Shown here piece by piece: positions 38,451 through 50,605 of a stretch of 64,000 nt of DNA (positions are counted from its first letter, which is position 1; each line of letters begins with the position of its first letter). Origin of the DNA: Bordetella parapertussis (GTDB lineage: Bacteria > Pseudomonadota > Gammaproteobacteria > Burkholderiales > Burkholderiaceae_A); the NCBI GenBank assembly GCA_945862305.1, contig CAMAXF010000004.1, forward strand, positions 62,001 through 126,000, written 5' to 3'. Made by a program: the position numbers and the translations under genes. A model generated the notes under the pieces. The model did not search any database. It was not told the origin of the DNA and worked only from the letters and a program-made list of their open reading frames with translations.

Positions 38451-40271
38451 TCAGGCTGCCTCTTCCCGGGCCGCCTTGCGACGCTCATGCTCCACCAGGT
38501 GGCGTTTCCTCAGTCGGATCGACTGCGGCGTGATCTCTACGAGCTCATCGTCTGCGATGAACTCCACCGCCTTCTCCAGGGTGAGTTGAATGGGCGGTGT
38601 GAGGTCGATGTGCTCATCCTTGCCGGATGCACGCACGTTGGTGAGCTTCTTCTCCTTCACCGGGTTGACCACCAGGTCGTTGTCCCGCGAGTGAATGCCA
38701 ATGATCATGCCCTCGTAGAGCTTGTCACCCGGCGAGACAAACATGCGGCCACGCTCCTGAAGCTTCCAGAGCGCGTAGGCCACGGCCTCGCCGTCATCCT
38801 GGGAGATCAGCACGCCATTGCGACGCTCGGAGAGGTCGCCTTTGTAGGGGCCGTAGGCATCGAAGATATGGCTCATGAGACCCGTGCCACGGGTCATGGT
38901 GAGAAACTCGCCCTGAAATCCAATGAGGCCACGGGCTGGAATGCGGTACTCCAGGCGCACCCGACCCTTGTCATCTGGAACCATGTCGAGGAGGTCGCCC
39001 TTGCGAAGGCCAAGGTTCTCCATGACGGGGCCCTGGTGCTCCTGCTCCACATCCACGGTGAGCATCTCATAGGGCTCCTCGCGCTCACCGCTGGCGCTCT
39101 CCTTGAGGACCACACGTGGCCGAGAGACGGCGAGCTCGTAACCCTCACGGCGCATGTTCTCGAGCAGGATGGTGAGGTGCAGTTCTCCCCGACCCGAGAC
39201 CTTGAAGGTGTCGGTGTCGCTGCCGAACTCGACCCGAAGGGCCACATTGGCCTTGAGCTCACGCTCAAGCCGCTCACGAATCTGGCGGCTGGTGATGAAC
39301 TTGCCCTCCCGCCCGGCCAGGGGAGAGTTGTTCACAATGAAGTTCATGGACAGGGTGGGCTCGTCCACCTTCAGCATGGGCAACGGCTCCACGGTGGCGG
39401 GGTCACAGACCGTGGTGCCGATGTTGAGCTCCTCAATGCCATTGATGAGCACGATGTCGCCGGCCTCGGCCACGTCGACCTGCTCGCGCTCGAGGCCCCG
39501 AAACTTCAGCACCTGATTGATGCGTGCCTTGCGCGGCTGGCCCTCTGGCCCATCCTGAATGATGACATCCTGAAGTGGCCGAACACGGCCGCGGGCGATT
39601 CGACCAACCCCGATCTTGCCCACATAGCTGTTGTAGTCGAGCGAGCAGATCTGGAACTGGAGGGGTGCCTCGGATTCATCGTCTCGGACTGGCACGTACT
39701 GCAGAACCGCATCGAACAGCGGCCGCATGTCGCTGCCTGGCTTGGTGTGATCGAGAGTGGCGAAACCCTGCAGGGCCGATGCGTAGACCACCGGAAAGTC
39801 GAGCTGCTCCTCGGTGGCGCCAAGCTTGTCGAAGAGATCGAAGGTCTGGCTGACCACCCAGTCCGGTCGGGCGCCCGGCCGGTCAATCTTGTTCACCACC
39901 ACAATGGGCTTGAGGCCAAGGGCAAGCGCCTTTCGCGTCACGAAGCGTGTCTGGGGCATTGGGCCCTCGACGGCATCGACCAGCAGGAGCACGCTATCGA
40001 CCATGGAGAGCACCCGCTCAACCTCTCCACCGAAGTCGGCGTGGCCCGGGGTGTCGACGATGTTGATGTGGGTGCCCTCGTATTCCACCGCACAGTTCTT
40101 GGCCAGAATCGTGATGCCACGTTCCTTCTCAAGGTCGTTGGAGTCCATGACCCGCTCATTGACCGCCTGGTGCGAGCGAAAGGTGCCCGACTGTTGAAGC
40201 AGCTTGTCGACCAGGGTGGTCTTTCCGTGGTCAACGTGGGCAATGATGGCGATGTTGCGCAGCTTGCGCAT
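38451..40271 (-). CDS. typA: Translational GTPase TypA/BipA
   Basis: 606-residue ribosome-associated GTPase linked to stress, cold growth and 50S assembly. G1 motif AHVDHGKT at 11-18, switch [23 protein letters not shown], then domains II, III, V and the BipA-specific C-terminal domain. Ribosome site AGGAG precedes the ATG. It follows truB by nine bases. Confidence 0.97.
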   Translation of the reverse strand: MRKLRNIAIIAHVDHGKTTLVDKLLQQSGTFRSHQAVNERVMDSNDLEKERGITILAKNCAVEYEGTHINIVDTPGHADFGGEVERVLSMVDSVLLLVDAVEGPMPQTRFVTRKALALGLKPIVVVNKIDRPGARPDWVVSQTFDLFDKLGATEEQLDFPVVYASALQGFATLDHTKPGSDMRPLFDAVLQYVPVRDDESEAPLQFQICSLDYNSYVGKIGVGRIARGRVRPLQDVIIQDGPEGQPRKARINQVLKFRGLEREQVDVAEAGDIVLINGIEELNIGTTVCDPATVEPLPMLKVDEPTLSMNFIVNNSPLAGREGKFITSRQIRERLERELKANVALRVEFGSDTDTFKVSGRGELHLTILLENMRREGYELAVSRPRVVLKESASGEREEPYEMLTVDVEQEHQGPVMENLGLRKGDLLDMVPDDKGRVRLEYRIPARGLIGFQGEFLTMTRGTGLMSHIFDAYGPYKGDLSERRNGVLISQDDGEAVAYALWKLQERGRMFVSPGDKLYEGMIIGIHSRDNDLVVNPVKEKKLTNVRASGKDEHIDLTPPIQLTLEKAVEFIADDELVEITPQSIRLRKRHLVEHERRKAAREEAA

Positions 40272-40280
40272 GGGGTTCTC

Positions 40281-41207
40281 CTAGTGATGTGTCGGTTGGG
40301 CGACGAGACGAACAGGCTTCAAGCGCCCCTGGCCCAAGAGTGCTGTGCCCAAAAACCTCTTGGATTGCGTAAGAACACGGGCCCGCTGCGGCGCGCCCAT
40401 GGGAAAGGAAGCGCTGGTCAGAATCTGACCATGCGAGAAGAGTGCTGCCTCACGGTCTGTGAGCGAGATGGACGGCCAGGCAAGCAGTAGATGATCCACT
40501 GGCAGCAGAAAGGCGTCCAGGGCGTCGGTGCCAGCCTCAGCAGCCCGCTCCAGGGCGTCGAGGTCGACACTGTGAGAGAGGTCGAGTGGGCCCACCCCAT
40601 TTCGTCGTAGGCCGCTGAGATGCGCACCACAGCCGAGCCGTTGGCCGATCTCTTCAGCAAGGCTTCGAATATAGGTGCCCTTGGAACAACGCACCTGGAG
40701 TTGAAGCAAGGGCGGTGCATACGACAACAGCGAGAGCTCGTGCAGGGCAATGGTGCGTGCCTCCCGCTCAACAGTCTGGCCACTTCGCGCCATCTCATAG
40801 AGCGGGCGGCCGTTGTGCTTGAGCGCGGAATACATGGGGGGCACCTGCTCCTGCTCCCCAAGAAGGCCTTGAAGCACGGCCTCCACCTCGGCTGGTGTCA
40901 CCGCGACCGCCAGCTCCTCCAGCACGGCACCCTCACGGTCACCAGTCTCGGTGGTGATGCCCAGACAGACCTCGGCGAGATAGGCCTTGTCGGCCTCGAG
41001 GCCCTCTTGGGCAAACTTGGTGGCTTCTCCAAATAGAACAGGCAGCAGGCCACTGGCCATTGGATCGAGGGTCCCAGCATGGCCCGCCTTCTCAGCACCA
41101 AAAAGAAACTTGATGCGGCCCAAGACCTGGGTGGACGACGGGCCGAAAGGCTTGTCCGCAACCAATAGGCCGTGCACGGGACGACGGCTGCGACGCGAGG
41201 CAGTCAT
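40281..41207 (-). CDS. truB: tRNA pseudouridine(55) synthase TruB
   Basis: Makes pseudouridine 55 in the T loop of tRNAs. 308 residues, catalytic Asp48 in HAGTLDPMASGLLPV, with the family segments KPFGPSSTQVLGR, YMALKHNGRPLYE-like YSALKHNGRPLYE and CSKGTYIRSLAEEIG. The ATG at 41205-41207 overlaps the rbfA stop, continuing the rimP-nusA-infB-rbfA-truB order. Confidence 0.96.
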   Translation of the reverse strand: MTASRRSRRPVHGLLVADKPFGPSSTQVLGRIKFLFGAEKAGHAGTLDPMASGLLPVLFGEATKFAQEGLEADKAYLAEVCLGITTETGDREGAVLEELAVAVTPAEVEAVLQGLLGEQEQVPPMYSALKHNGRPLYEMARSGQTVEREARTIALHELSLLSYAPPLLQLQVRCSKGTYIRSLAEEIGQRLGCGAHLSGLRRNGVGPLDLSHSVDLDALERAAEAGTDALDAFLLPVDHLLLAWPSISLTDREAALFSHGQILTSASFPMGAPQRARVLTQSKRFLGTALLGQGRLKPVRLVAQPTHH

Positions 41208-41596
41208 GAGGATGCGTTGGCCTGATCGATCAGCGCACTGATGGCTGCACCCCGTGCGACGGACTCATCGAGCACGAAATGAAGATCTGGCGTCTGATGG
41301 ATGGTGAGCAGTCGGCCCAGCCGGCCACGCAGAAAGCCCTTGGAGGCTGCGAGCCCCTCGGCCGTCCTTGCCTTTTGTTCCGATGTGTCGGGAAAGACCG
41401 AGTAATACACCTTTGCATGGGCGTAGTCGGGCGTCACCTCGACATCGGTGATGGTGACAAAACCGATGCGAGGGTCTTTGGCCTCGGCCCGAAGAAGCTC
41501 GGCGAGGTCTCGCTGGATCTGATCGGCGACCCGAAAGCCCCGCTCGACAACGGCCTTAGAGGGTCCGTGCGATTTCTTGGATTTCGAAGACTTCAA
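41204..41596 (-). CDS. rbfA: Ribosome-binding factor A
   Basis: 130-residue 30S maturation factor with a KH-like fold. Typical [36 protein letters not shown] opening (read here in parts) and [19 protein letters not shown] end. No in-frame ATG fits. The TTG at 41596-41594, 41 bases inside infB, is the most likely start and implies coupling to infB translation. Confidence 0.92.
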   Translation of the reverse strand: MKSSKSKKSHGPSKAVVERGFRVADQIQRDLAELLRAEAKDPRIGFVTITDVEVTPDYAHAKVYYSVFPDTSEQKARTAEGLAASKGFLRGRLGRLLTIHQTPDLHFVLDESVARGAAISALIDQANASS

Positions 41597-44309
41597 GCTG
41601 ATCGCCCTCCTGAATCGCGTCGTACCCCTTTAGCGTCAGGCCGCACTCAAAGCCCTCCTTGACCTCCTTGGCGTCATCCTTGAAGCGCTTGAGGGTGTCG
41701 AGCTCACCGGTCCAGAGCACCACGTTGTCTCGCAGCAGACGAATCTGTGCATTCCGACGCACGGTTCCCTCGAGCACCATACAGCCAGCAATGTTTCCAA
41801 TGCGTGACACCTTGAAGATCTGGCGAATCTCGACCAGTCCGATGACATTCTCCCGCCGCTCGGGCGCCAGCATGCCCTGCATGGCGTTCTTCACGTCATC
41901 CACTGCGTCGTAGATGATGGTGTAGTAGCGAAGATCGATTCCATTGGCCTCCGCGAGCTTTCGGGAGAGCTGATCGGCTCGGACGTTAAATCCAATGACC
42001 ACCGCCTTGGATGCGATCGCGAGATTGACATCGGATTCCGTGATGGCGCCCACCGCCGCATGGACCACACTCACCCGCACCTCATCGGTGGAGAGCTTGA
42101 GCATGGAGGCCGACAGGGCCTCCTGCGAGCCCTGAACGTCTGCCTTGATGATGAGCGGAAGCGTCTGAACCCCTTCACCCATGTTCTCGAACATGCTCTC
42201 GAGCTTGGCCGCCTGCTGCTTGGCCAGACGGACATCACGAAACTTGCCCTGACGAAAGAGTGCAATCTCGCGGGCCTTGCGCTCATCACCGAGCACGAGA
42301 ATTTCATCGCCCGCATGGGGCACCTCGGTGAGGCCGAGGATCTCTGCAGGGATGGACGGGCCGGCCTCATCGATGGGGCGTCCGGACTCATCGAGCATCG
42401 CGCGCACCCGGCCAAAGGAGCTGCCCGCCAGAAGGATGTCGCCCTTGCGCAGGGTGCCCGACTGCACGAGCACCGTGGCCACGGGACCGCGGCCCTTGTC
42501 GATTCGGGCCTCAATGACCAGGCCCTTGGCCATGCTGCCGACCGGGGCTGTGAGTTCAAGGACCTCGGCCTGCAGGAGAACCTGCTCGAGCAGGTCGTCG
42601 ATGCCCTGGCCCGTCTTGGCCGAGACCGCCACAAAGGGGGAGTCGCCGCCGAATTCCTCTGGCACGACCTGCTCGGCCACGAGCTCGCCGCGAACGCGGT
42701 CTGGGTTGGCCTCGGGCTTGTCCATCTTGTTGATGGCCACCACCAGAGGAACGCCAGCCGCCTTGGCATGGGCAATGGCCTCCTTGGTCTGGGGCATGAC
42801 GCCGTCGTCTGCCGCCACCACCAGGACGACAATGTCCGTCGCGTTGGCGCCGCGCGCCCGCATGGCCGTAAAGGCCTCGTGGCCCGGGGTGTCGAGGAAG
42901 GTGATCACACCGCGGGGCGTTTCCACATGGTAGGCACCGATGTGCTGCGTGATGCCACCAGCCTCACCAGCAGCCACCTTTGCACGCCGAATGTAATCGA
43001 GCAACGAGGTCTTGCCGTGGTCGACGTGGCCCATGATGGTGACGACCGGCGGCCTGCTGACAGCCTCGGCCGAGGACTCGGTGGCAACGCCCTCCGCAAG
43101 GAAGGCCTCCGGGTCATCGAGCTTGGCCGCGGTGGCCTTGTGGCCCATCTCCTCGACCACGATCATGGCGGTGTCCTGGTCGAGCACCTGGTTGATGGTG
43201 ACCATCTGGCCCATCTTCATGAGGGTCTTGACCACTTCAGCCCCTTTGACGGACATTTTGTGGGCAAGGTCGGCCACCGAGATGGTCTCTGGCACATGGA
43301 TGTCACGAATCACGGGTTCCGTGGGTGCCACGAAGTTACTCGACTCCTGGGAGGCAGACTTGTTGCGTGCCCTCGGGCCGCCGCGCCACCCGCCCACACC
43401 ACCCATGACATCGCCACGGGTCTTGAGGGCACGGCGTTTCTGCGCATCGTCCTGCCAGGTGGAGGACAACTGGGACGACTTCACCGACTTCTCGGACTTC
43501 TTGTCCTTGGGCTTGTCCGACGACTCTTCGCCTGGCTTCTTGGCCGGCTTGGTGAGCGTGATGGTGGACTCGGGCTTGGCAGGCTCCGGCGCTTTGGCCG
43601 TGGCCGCAAGCTTGCCGGTTCGTGCAGCAGTCATCAGCTTGTTGATGGCTGCAACCTCGTCCTCGACCGCACGCCGTGCCTCGGCCGCCTTCACGGCAGC
43701 GTCTTCTGCGGCGGTGACCTTGCGCACCTTCGACTTCTTCACGCCCTCTTCAGGCGCCTCCGCGGGTGATGCCTCGGCGGCTGTTGCAGCCTCTGGCGCT
43801 GCATCCTGAGCCCGTTGGGCATCTTCCGCAGCCTTCTCGGCAGCAGCGGCCTGGGCCTCGAGCTCACGCAGCTTCTCCTGGCGGGCCTCCTCCTGGCGCG
43901 CCAACAGCTCCTGCTGTCGCTTGGCCTCGGCCTCTCGCCTGGCGAGCTCCTCGGGCGAAATGGCGGGCGGCGGGGGCGCGGCGGGGACAGCGGCGGCATC
44001 GGGCTCATCGCGCTTGACGAAGACCCGCTTCTTGCGGACCTCCACCTGAATCGTGCGGGACTTTCCGGAGCCATCGGCCTGACGGATCTCGGAGGTCTGC
44101 TTCTTGGTGATGGTGATCTTCTTGCGGGGTGCTGTGTCGGCGCCGCCATGAGACTTGCGCAGCGCGTCGAGGAGGCGCTCTTTATCGGCCTCTGAAATGG
44201 CATCGTCGGCAGCCTTCTTCTGGACGCCGGCAGCCTGCAGCTGCTCGAGCAAGGTCTCTACCGAGACCTTCAGTTCGGCAGCAAAACCTTCTACGTTATT
44301 AGCGGCCAT
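41556..44309 (-). CDS. infB: Translation initiation factor IF-2
   Basis: GTPase placing initiator fMet-tRNA on the 30S subunit. 917 residues: an IF2_N domain at the N-terminus ([20 protein letters not shown]), a long charged Ala/Glu/Lys region, a second IF2_N-like domain, G1 motif GHVDHGKT at 427-434, [21 protein letters not shown], and two C-terminal domains ending [11 protein letters not shown]. The ATG at 44307-44309 lies 11 bases inside nusA. The frame stays open upstream as an alternate reading of nusA. Confidence 0.97.
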   Translation of the reverse strand: MAANNVEGFAAELKVSVETLLEQLQAAGVQKKAADDAISEADKERLLDALRKSHGGADTAPRKKITITKKQTSEIRQADGSGKSRTIQVEVRKKRVFVKRDEPDAAAVPAAPPPPAISPEELARREAEAKRQQELLARQEEARQEKLRELEAQAAAAEKAAEDAQRAQDAAPEAATAAEASPAEAPEEGVKKSKVRKVTAAEDAAVKAAEARRAVEDEVAAINKLMTAARTGKLAATAKAPEPAKPESTITLTKPAKKPGEESSDKPKDKKSEKSVKSSQLSSTWQDDAQKRRALKTRGDVMGGVGGWRGGPRARNKSASQESSNFVAPTEPVIRDIHVPETISVADLAHKMSVKGAEVVKTLMKMGQMVTINQVLDQDTAMIVVEEMGHKATAAKLDDPEAFLAEGVATESSAEAVSRPPVVTIMGHVDHGKTSLLDYIRRAKVAAGEAGGITQHIGAYHVETPRGVITFLDTPGHEAFTAMRARGANATDIVVLVVAADDGVMPQTKEAIAHAKAAGVPLVVAINKMDKPEANPDRVRGELVAEQVVPEEFGGDSPFVAVSAKTGQGIDDLLEQVLLQAEVLELTAPVGSMAKGLVIEARIDKGRGPVATVLVQSGTLRKGDILLAGSSFGRVRAMLDESGRPIDEAGPSIPAEILGLTEVPHAGDEILVLGDERKAREIALFRQGKFRDVRLAKQQAAKLESMFENMGEGVQTLPLIIKADVQGSQEALSASMLKLSTDEVRVSVVHAAVGAITESDVNLAIASKAVVIGFNVRADQLSRKLAEANGIDLRYYTIIYDAVDDVKNAMQGMLAPERRENVIGLVEIRQIFKVSRIGNIAGCMVLEGTVRRNAQIRLLRDNVVLWTGELDTLKRFKDDAKEVKEGFECGLTLKGYDAIQEGDQLEVFEIQEIARTL

Positions 44310-45819
44310 CCTGGGTTGCCCCTCCTTCCTGCGATGCATCTGCCTCTTCCTCAAACCAATGCGCACGTGCGCGCATGATGAGGTCGCTGGCAGCCTGTTC
44401 ATCCATCTCGGTGATCTCGACGAGCTCATCAACGGCCAGCTCGGCCAGCTCATCGCGCGTGAAAATCTTCGCATCGGCCAACTGGGCGGCAAGCTCGTGA
44501 TTCATGCCCTCCAGGTCGAGGAGGTCTTGCTCGGTGGTGCCGAGCTTCTCCTCGGTGACGATGGCCTCAGTCAGTAAGGCGTTGCGGGCGCGGGTACGAA
44601 GCTCGTTGACCGTGTCCTCGTCGAAGGCCTCGATCTCGAGCATCTCGTTGACGGGCACGTAGGCCACTTCCTCCAGGCTGGAAAAGCCCTCATCGACCAG
44701 CACCTCTGCGACCTCTTGGTCAACATCGAGCTTGGCCATGAAGGTCTCGAGAACCTTCTGGCGTTCTGTCTGCGAACGGGTCTCGGCATCTTCACTGGTC
44801 ATGATGTTGATCTGCCAACCAGTGAGCTCGCTGGCCAGCCGAACGTTCTGCCCGCCACGGCCGATCGCCACAGCAAGCTCTGTCTCCTCGACAACGACGT
44901 CCATTGCATGACGCTCCTCGTCCACAACGATCGAGGAGACATTGGCTGGCGCCAGCGCACCAATCACAAACTGGGCGGGGTCGTCGGACCAGAGCACGAT
45001 GTCGACACGCTCACCGGCCAGTTCATGGGTAACAGCCTGCACGCGGCTGCCGCGAACACCCACACAGGTTCCGATGGGGTCGATCCGACGGTCGGTGGTG
45101 TGAACCGCGATCTTGGCGCGGATGCCCGCATCACGGGCCGCCGACTTGATGGCCATGAGGCCTTGCTCAATCTCCGGCACCTCGAGCTCGAAGAGTTTCA
45201 TGATGAACTCGGGTGCGGTGCGAGACAGAATGATCTGCGGACCCCGAAGGTTGCGATCCACCCGAAGCAAGAATGCCCGAACGCGATCGCCAGGCCGAAG
45301 GTTCTCTTTGGGGATCATTTGGTCTCGGGGCAGTCGGGCCTCAATCTTTCCCGCCTCGACGATGACATCGCCGCGCTCGAGGCGCTTGACGGTGCCGTTG
45401 ACGATCAGCTCGCCACGCTCAAGGAAGTCTTTTAGGATCTGCTCACGCTCAGCCTCTCGAATGCGCTGCAGGATGACCTGCTTGGCCGCCTGCGCGCCGA
45501 TGCGTCCGAAGGGCACTGCCTCGAGCTCTTCCTCGATGAAGTCGCCGACCTCGATGTCGTCGATCTGCTTGCGGGCCTCGGTCAGAATGACCTGAAGGTC
45601 GTGATCTTCAAGTTCTCCGTCCGGAACAATCTGCCAGCGGCGGAACGCCTCGTACTCGCCGGTTTCACGGTCGATGCTTACGCGAACGTCCACCTCATCG
45701 GTGAACTGCTTCTTGGTGGCCTGGGCCAGCGCGTTCTCGAGTGCCTGAAACACGATGTCTCTCTCGACACTCTTCTCGCGGGCCAACGCATCGGCCAATA
45801 ACAGAATCTCGCGGCTCAT
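44299..45819 (-). CDS. nusA: Transcription termination/antitermination factor NusA
   Basis: 506 residues: N-terminal RNA polymerase-binding domain, S1 domain, KH1/KH2 domains ([39 protein letters not shown]) and C-terminal acidic repeats ([33 protein letters not shown]) that bind the alpha subunit. The ATG overlaps the rimP stop. It may act back on its own leader upstream of rimP, where a terminator hairpin is present. Confidence 0.98.
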   Translation of the reverse strand: MSREILLLADALAREKSVERDIVFQALENALAQATKKQFTDEVDVRVSIDRETGEYEAFRRWQIVPDGELEDHDLQVILTEARKQIDDIEVGDFIEEELEAVPFGRIGAQAAKQVILQRIREAEREQILKDFLERGELIVNGTVKRLERGDVIVEAGKIEARLPRDQMIPKENLRPGDRVRAFLLRVDRNLRGPQIILSRTAPEFIMKLFELEVPEIEQGLMAIKSAARDAGIRAKIAVHTTDRRIDPIGTCVGVRGSRVQAVTHELAGERVDIVLWSDDPAQFVIGALAPANVSSIVVDEERHAMDVVVEETELAVAIGRGGQNVRLASELTGWQINIMTSEDAETRSQTERQKVLETFMAKLDVDQEVAEVLVDEGFSSLEEVAYVPVNEMLEIEAFDEDTVNELRTRARNALLTEAIVTEEKLGTTEQDLLDLEGMNHELAAQLADAKIFTRDELAELAVDELVEITEMDEQAASDLIMRARAHWFEEEADASQEGGATQDGR

Positions 45820-46307
45820 CGCCTTTTCTCCTTCTTTGGAAAATCGGGCACCAGTCGTGCCTCATCAACATCGGAACAATCAAAATCAAGGGCGAGGGTT
45901 TCACCGCCAGCACCCTCGAACAGCACTTGAAACCTGGCCCCATCGCGGGGGGTGTCCAGCAAGGCCAGCGGGCCCTCAAAATTTCGCCGGTTGCCCATCG
46001 GGCGACGCAGCCGAAGCTTGATCCGTTGGCCTGCAAATCGGGTGAAGTCTTGGGCCGTTCGAAGCCGGCGGTCGAATCCCGGCGAGGACACCTCGAGCCG
46101 GGCAAACTCGATCCCTTCGACCGGCAGTTCGTGCACCAACTGATTGGAGAGGGCCTCGCAGTCGTCTACGGTGATCAGTCGACTCCCATCTGCCACATCG
46201 ATAAAAACCCGCAGGATGCCGGCCGGCGTTTGGTCGAGATCGACCAGGTCATAGCCAAAGCCCTGCGCGCTTGCTTCGATCGTCTGCCACACCCGCTCCG
46301 ACAGCAT
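45816..46307 (-). CDS. rimP: Ribosome maturation factor RimP
   Basis: 163 residues, needed for 30S maturation. Recognisable [20 protein letters not shown] start, [15 protein letters not shown], and the conserved [14 protein letters not shown] [16 protein letters not shown]. First gene of rimP-nusA-infB-rbfA-truB. The ATG at 46305-46307 is only 26 bases after a terminator-like hairpin. Confidence 0.96.
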   Translation of the reverse strand: MLSERVWQTIEASAQGFGYDLVDLDQTPAGILRVFIDVADGSRLITVDDCEALSNQLVHELPVEGIEFARLEVSSPGFDRRLRTAQDFTRFAGQRIKLRLRRPMGNRRNFEGPLALLDTPRDGARFQVLFEGAGGETLALDFDCSDVDEARLVPDFPKKEKRR

Positions 46308-46326
46308 CCCGCCTAAGTCTCCCGTG

Positions 46327-46356
46327 AAAAAAAAATGGGCCCGGATGAGCCCATTT
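46327..46356 (-). terminator. Rho-independent terminator, possible attenuator before rimP
   Basis: On the minus strand AAATGGGC (46356-46349) pairs with GCCCATTT (46340-46333) around an eight-base loop, running into nine consecutive T (46335-46327). It terminates rluB transcripts. Because a promoter-like sequence lies just upstream of it and rimP just downstream, it could also act as an attenuator. Confidence 0.8.
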
Positions 46357-46379
46357 CTTAGAAATTAGAATCAGGCGGC

Positions 46380-46409
46380 ATTGTAAGCCATCTGGCTGAT
46401 TCCAATCAA
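46380..46409 (-). promoter_or_regulatory. Possible sigma-70 promoter of the rimP-nusA-infB operon
   Basis: Minus-strand TTGATT (46409-46404), 18-base spacer, TACAAT (46385-46380). Matches 4/6 and 5/6. Transcription would begin near 46373, so the RNA would carry the terminator hairpin before rimP. No other promoter is obvious in the 127-base gap. Confidence 0.5.
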
Positions 46410-46434
46410 CCGGATGCCCCAGCCTGGTGCTCGG

Positions 46435-47817
46435 CTAAACCCCCGGGCTGCCGGGCTTCTTGCGGCCTGCACCGCGACGTCCGCCCGGTCTGCCGCCGGG
46501 CGCCGCGGGCCGAGCCCCACCACCACCCGGCCGGCCACCACCACCGCCTGCCCGCTGCGGCGCTGAGAGCACCCCGTTGGGCTGCTTGGCCGTGCCCCAG
46601 GTGGTCTGCAAGGGATTCGGTTTGCGAGCCCCTTGATTCTTCTTGGGCTTTCCTGCCAGGTGCGACAAATGCGCATCTGGCCCGCTGGGCTGCCATTCAT
46701 CGTCATGGCCCTGCTGGTCGTACTCCTCGGCATCCAGCGCACGATCGTGGGGGTCGATGGCCGCCCGAGACTCGCTGGACATGGGGCCCTCGAAGGCCTT
46801 GGGTGCACGGTTGCCGCGAGGCGGTCGGGCCTCAGGCTTGGTGCGGGCCCCTGCCCGCCCACCCTGCTTGCCACGGCTGCCTGGCCGCCCAGCCTGACGC
46901 TGCTTGAGGCCCACCGATGCCATGAGCTCGGTCACCGCCTCTGCCGACAGATCGGCCGACTGGCCGCGCTTGAGCCCAGGGGGCAGTGCCACCATGCCGT
47001 AGCGAATGCGAATCAGCCGACTGACCGTGACGCCCACGGCATCGAAAATACGGCGCACTTCTCTGTTTCGGCCTTCCTTCAGGGTGACCCGCCACCAGCG
47101 GTTCGCGCCCTCGCCGCCAGCCTCCATGATGTTGTCGAAATGGGCAGGGCCATCGTCGAGCACCACGCCATCGCGCATCTGCTGAAGCGCCTCTGGACTG
47201 AGCTCTCCGAATACACGCACGGCGTACTCTCGTTCAATTTCAGAGCGCGGATGCATGAGTCGATTGGCCAGCTCGCCCGAGGTGGTGAAGAGCAACAGCC
47301 CCTCGGTGCTGACATCGAGCCGTCCCACCGTGATCCATCGGCCGAACTTCACCGGGGGCAGCTGACGAAAGACGGTCACCCGCTGCTGCGGATCGGACTT
47401 GGTCACGATCTCACCAGCTGGCTTGTGATAAGCCAGGACTCGAACCGGCGGAGGCTCGACCTGAATGCGAATTGGCTTGCCATTGACCTTGACCTGATCG
47501 CTGTGCACGATCCGTTGGCCAATGTGGGCGGGCGTGCCGTTGACGGACACGCGCCCCGCGAGGATGAGCTCCTCCATCTCGCGGCGAGAGCCCACGCCGG
47601 CATCGGCGAGCACCTTGTGAAGCTTTGGAGGGTCGTAGCTCGCGCCAGCTGGCGTGGCCGGTGCGAGCCGATCGGCAGAGTCTGGTGCCGCCAAGAAGGG
47701 CAGCGCCTCGTCCTCAGCCTCCAGAACGGGCGTGTTTGGCTGGGTCTCGACTTGATCCATTGCCTCGGGCGCGTCGGGATCAATGTCGGGATCGATGGTG
47801 TGGTCTTGCTCGTGCAT
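46435..47817 (-). CDS. rluB: 23S rRNA pseudouridine synthase RluB-like
   Basis: 460 residues. An acidic N-terminal lead, S4 RNA-binding domain from about 62 (LHKVLADAGVGSRREMEELI), and a pseudouridine synthase domain with catalytic Asp168 in GRLDVSTEGLLLFT. The last 150 residues are a low-complexity basic Gly/Arg/Pro/Lys tail, longer than in most homologs. RluB pseudouridylates U2605 of 23S rRNA in E. coli. RluE/RluF are less likely. Start ATG four bases after scpB. Confidence 0.9.
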   Translation of the reverse strand: MHEQDHTIDPDIDPDAPEAMDQVETQPNTPVLEAEDEALPFLAAPDSADRLAPATPAGASYDPPKLHKVLADAGVGSRREMEELILAGRVSVNGTPAHIGQRIVHSDQVKVNGKPIRIQVEPPPVRVLAYHKPAGEIVTKSDPQQRVTVFRQLPPVKFGRWITVGRLDVSTEGLLLFTTSGELANRLMHPRSEIEREYAVRVFGELSPEALQQMRDGVVLDDGPAHFDNIMEAGGEGANRWWRVTLKEGRNREVRRIFDAVGVTVSRLIRIRYGMVALPPGLKRGQSADLSAEAVTELMASVGLKQRQAGRPGSRGKQGGRAGARTKPEARPPRGNRAPKAFEGPMSSESRAAIDPHDRALDAEEYDQQGHDDEWQPSGPDAHLSHLAGKPKKNQGARKPNPLQTTWGTAKQPNGVLSAPQRAGGGGGRPGGGGARPAAPGGRPGGRRGAGRKKPGSPGV

Positions 47818-47821
47818 CTGG

Positions 47822-48382
47822 CTAACTCCCTGATTGGGCGTGAAGAAGAATCTGGCTGGCCGCTTCCGACCAGCCCTCTTCCAAGGGGGGCAGCTCTTCC
47901 AAGGAGCGCAGGCCCAAATCGTCTAAAAACTGCCGCGTGGTGCCGTAGAGCGCAGGCCGCCCAGGGGCATCACGATGTCCAATGGTCTCGACCCAGCCCC
48001 GCTCCTCGAGGGCACGCAGCACCGGCGTGGCCACCACCACGCCCCGAATCTCTTCAATGTCGCCACGGGTCACCGGCTGGCGATAAGCAATAATGGCCAA
48101 TGTCTCCATCGTGGCCCTGGAGTAGCGAGACGGCTTCTCGGGCTTGAGCCGATCGAGGTACACCCGCATGTCCGCGCGGGACTGGAAACGCCAGCCTGAG
48201 GCCAGCGGTGCAAGCTCCACGCCGCGGTCAGACCAATCCCGGCGAAGATCGTCCAGCAGCAGCCGCACGGTTTCTTCATCGAGTTCATCATTAAAAAGCC
48301 GCCGAAGGACCGGGAGCGCCAAAGGCTCTGAACTGGTCAGCAGGGCGGCTTCGAGCACCTTCTTTGCTTCAGCCGTATTCAT
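47822..48382 (-). CDS. scpB: Segregation and condensation protein ScpB
   Basis: 186-residue winged-helix partner of the SMC-ScpA condensin. Conserved [49 protein letters not shown] (in parts) and [18 protein letters not shown]. The ATG at 48380-48382 lies 14 bases after the tRNA-Ser 3' end. scpA is not in the window. Confidence 0.95.
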   Translation of the reverse strand: MNTAEAKKVLEAALLTSSEPLALPVLRRLFNDELDEETVRLLLDDLRRDWSDRGVELAPLASGWRFQSRADMRVYLDRLKPEKPSRYSRATMETLAIIAYRQPVTRGDIEEIRGVVVATPVLRALEERGWVETIGHRDAPGRPALYGTTRQFLDDLGLRSLEELPPLEEGWSEAASQILLHAQSGS

Positions 48383-48395
48383 TCGATCTTTAGGG

Positions 48396-48486
48396 TGGCG
48401 GAGAGAGGGGGATTCGAACCCCCGATAGGCTATGAACCTATACACGCTTTCCAGGCGTGCGACTTAAACCACTCATCCATCTCTCC
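48396..48486 (-). tRNA. tRNA-Ser (anticodon GGA)
   Basis: 91-base class II tRNA. The acceptor GGAGAGA pairs with TCTCTCC, the anticodon loop CTGGAAA carries GGA, there is a long variable arm (TATAGGTTCATAGCCTAT) and an encoded CCA. It directly precedes scpB on the same strand. Confidence 0.97.
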
Positions 48487-48501
48487 GCAGAGGGGATGCA
48501 A

Positions 48502-48531
48502 GGCGGGCCTCGCATTGCTGCGAAACCCGCC
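48502..48531 (-). terminator. Hairpin between acs and tRNA-Ser, no U-tract
   Basis: GGCGGG (48502-48507) pairs with CCCGCC (48526-48531), with an inner CGCA-TTGC-TGCG stem. It follows the acs stop by 26 bases. Lacking a run of T it could be a weak or Rho-assisted terminator, or a feature of the tRNA precursor. Confidence 0.4.
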
Positions 48532-48556
48532 GGTTCAAGCGCGCCAGTGTAGCAGT

Positions 48557-50545
<1,989 letters not shown>

Positions 50546-50605
50546 GTTGTCTCCTCCTAGGTGTGATAATTCTTTTCAAATAAATTTACGCCAAAAAGAG
50601 ACGTC

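Noticed and set aside
38487..40490. A 667-codon open frame antisense to typA
   Set aside because: It is the mirror of a strongly conserved GTPase gene; GC-rich codon use leaves the opposite strand open. The translation has no recognisable domain.
42060..43769. A 569-codon open frame antisense to infB
   Set aside because: Opposite strand of the IF-2 GTPase core; no ribosome site and no domain.
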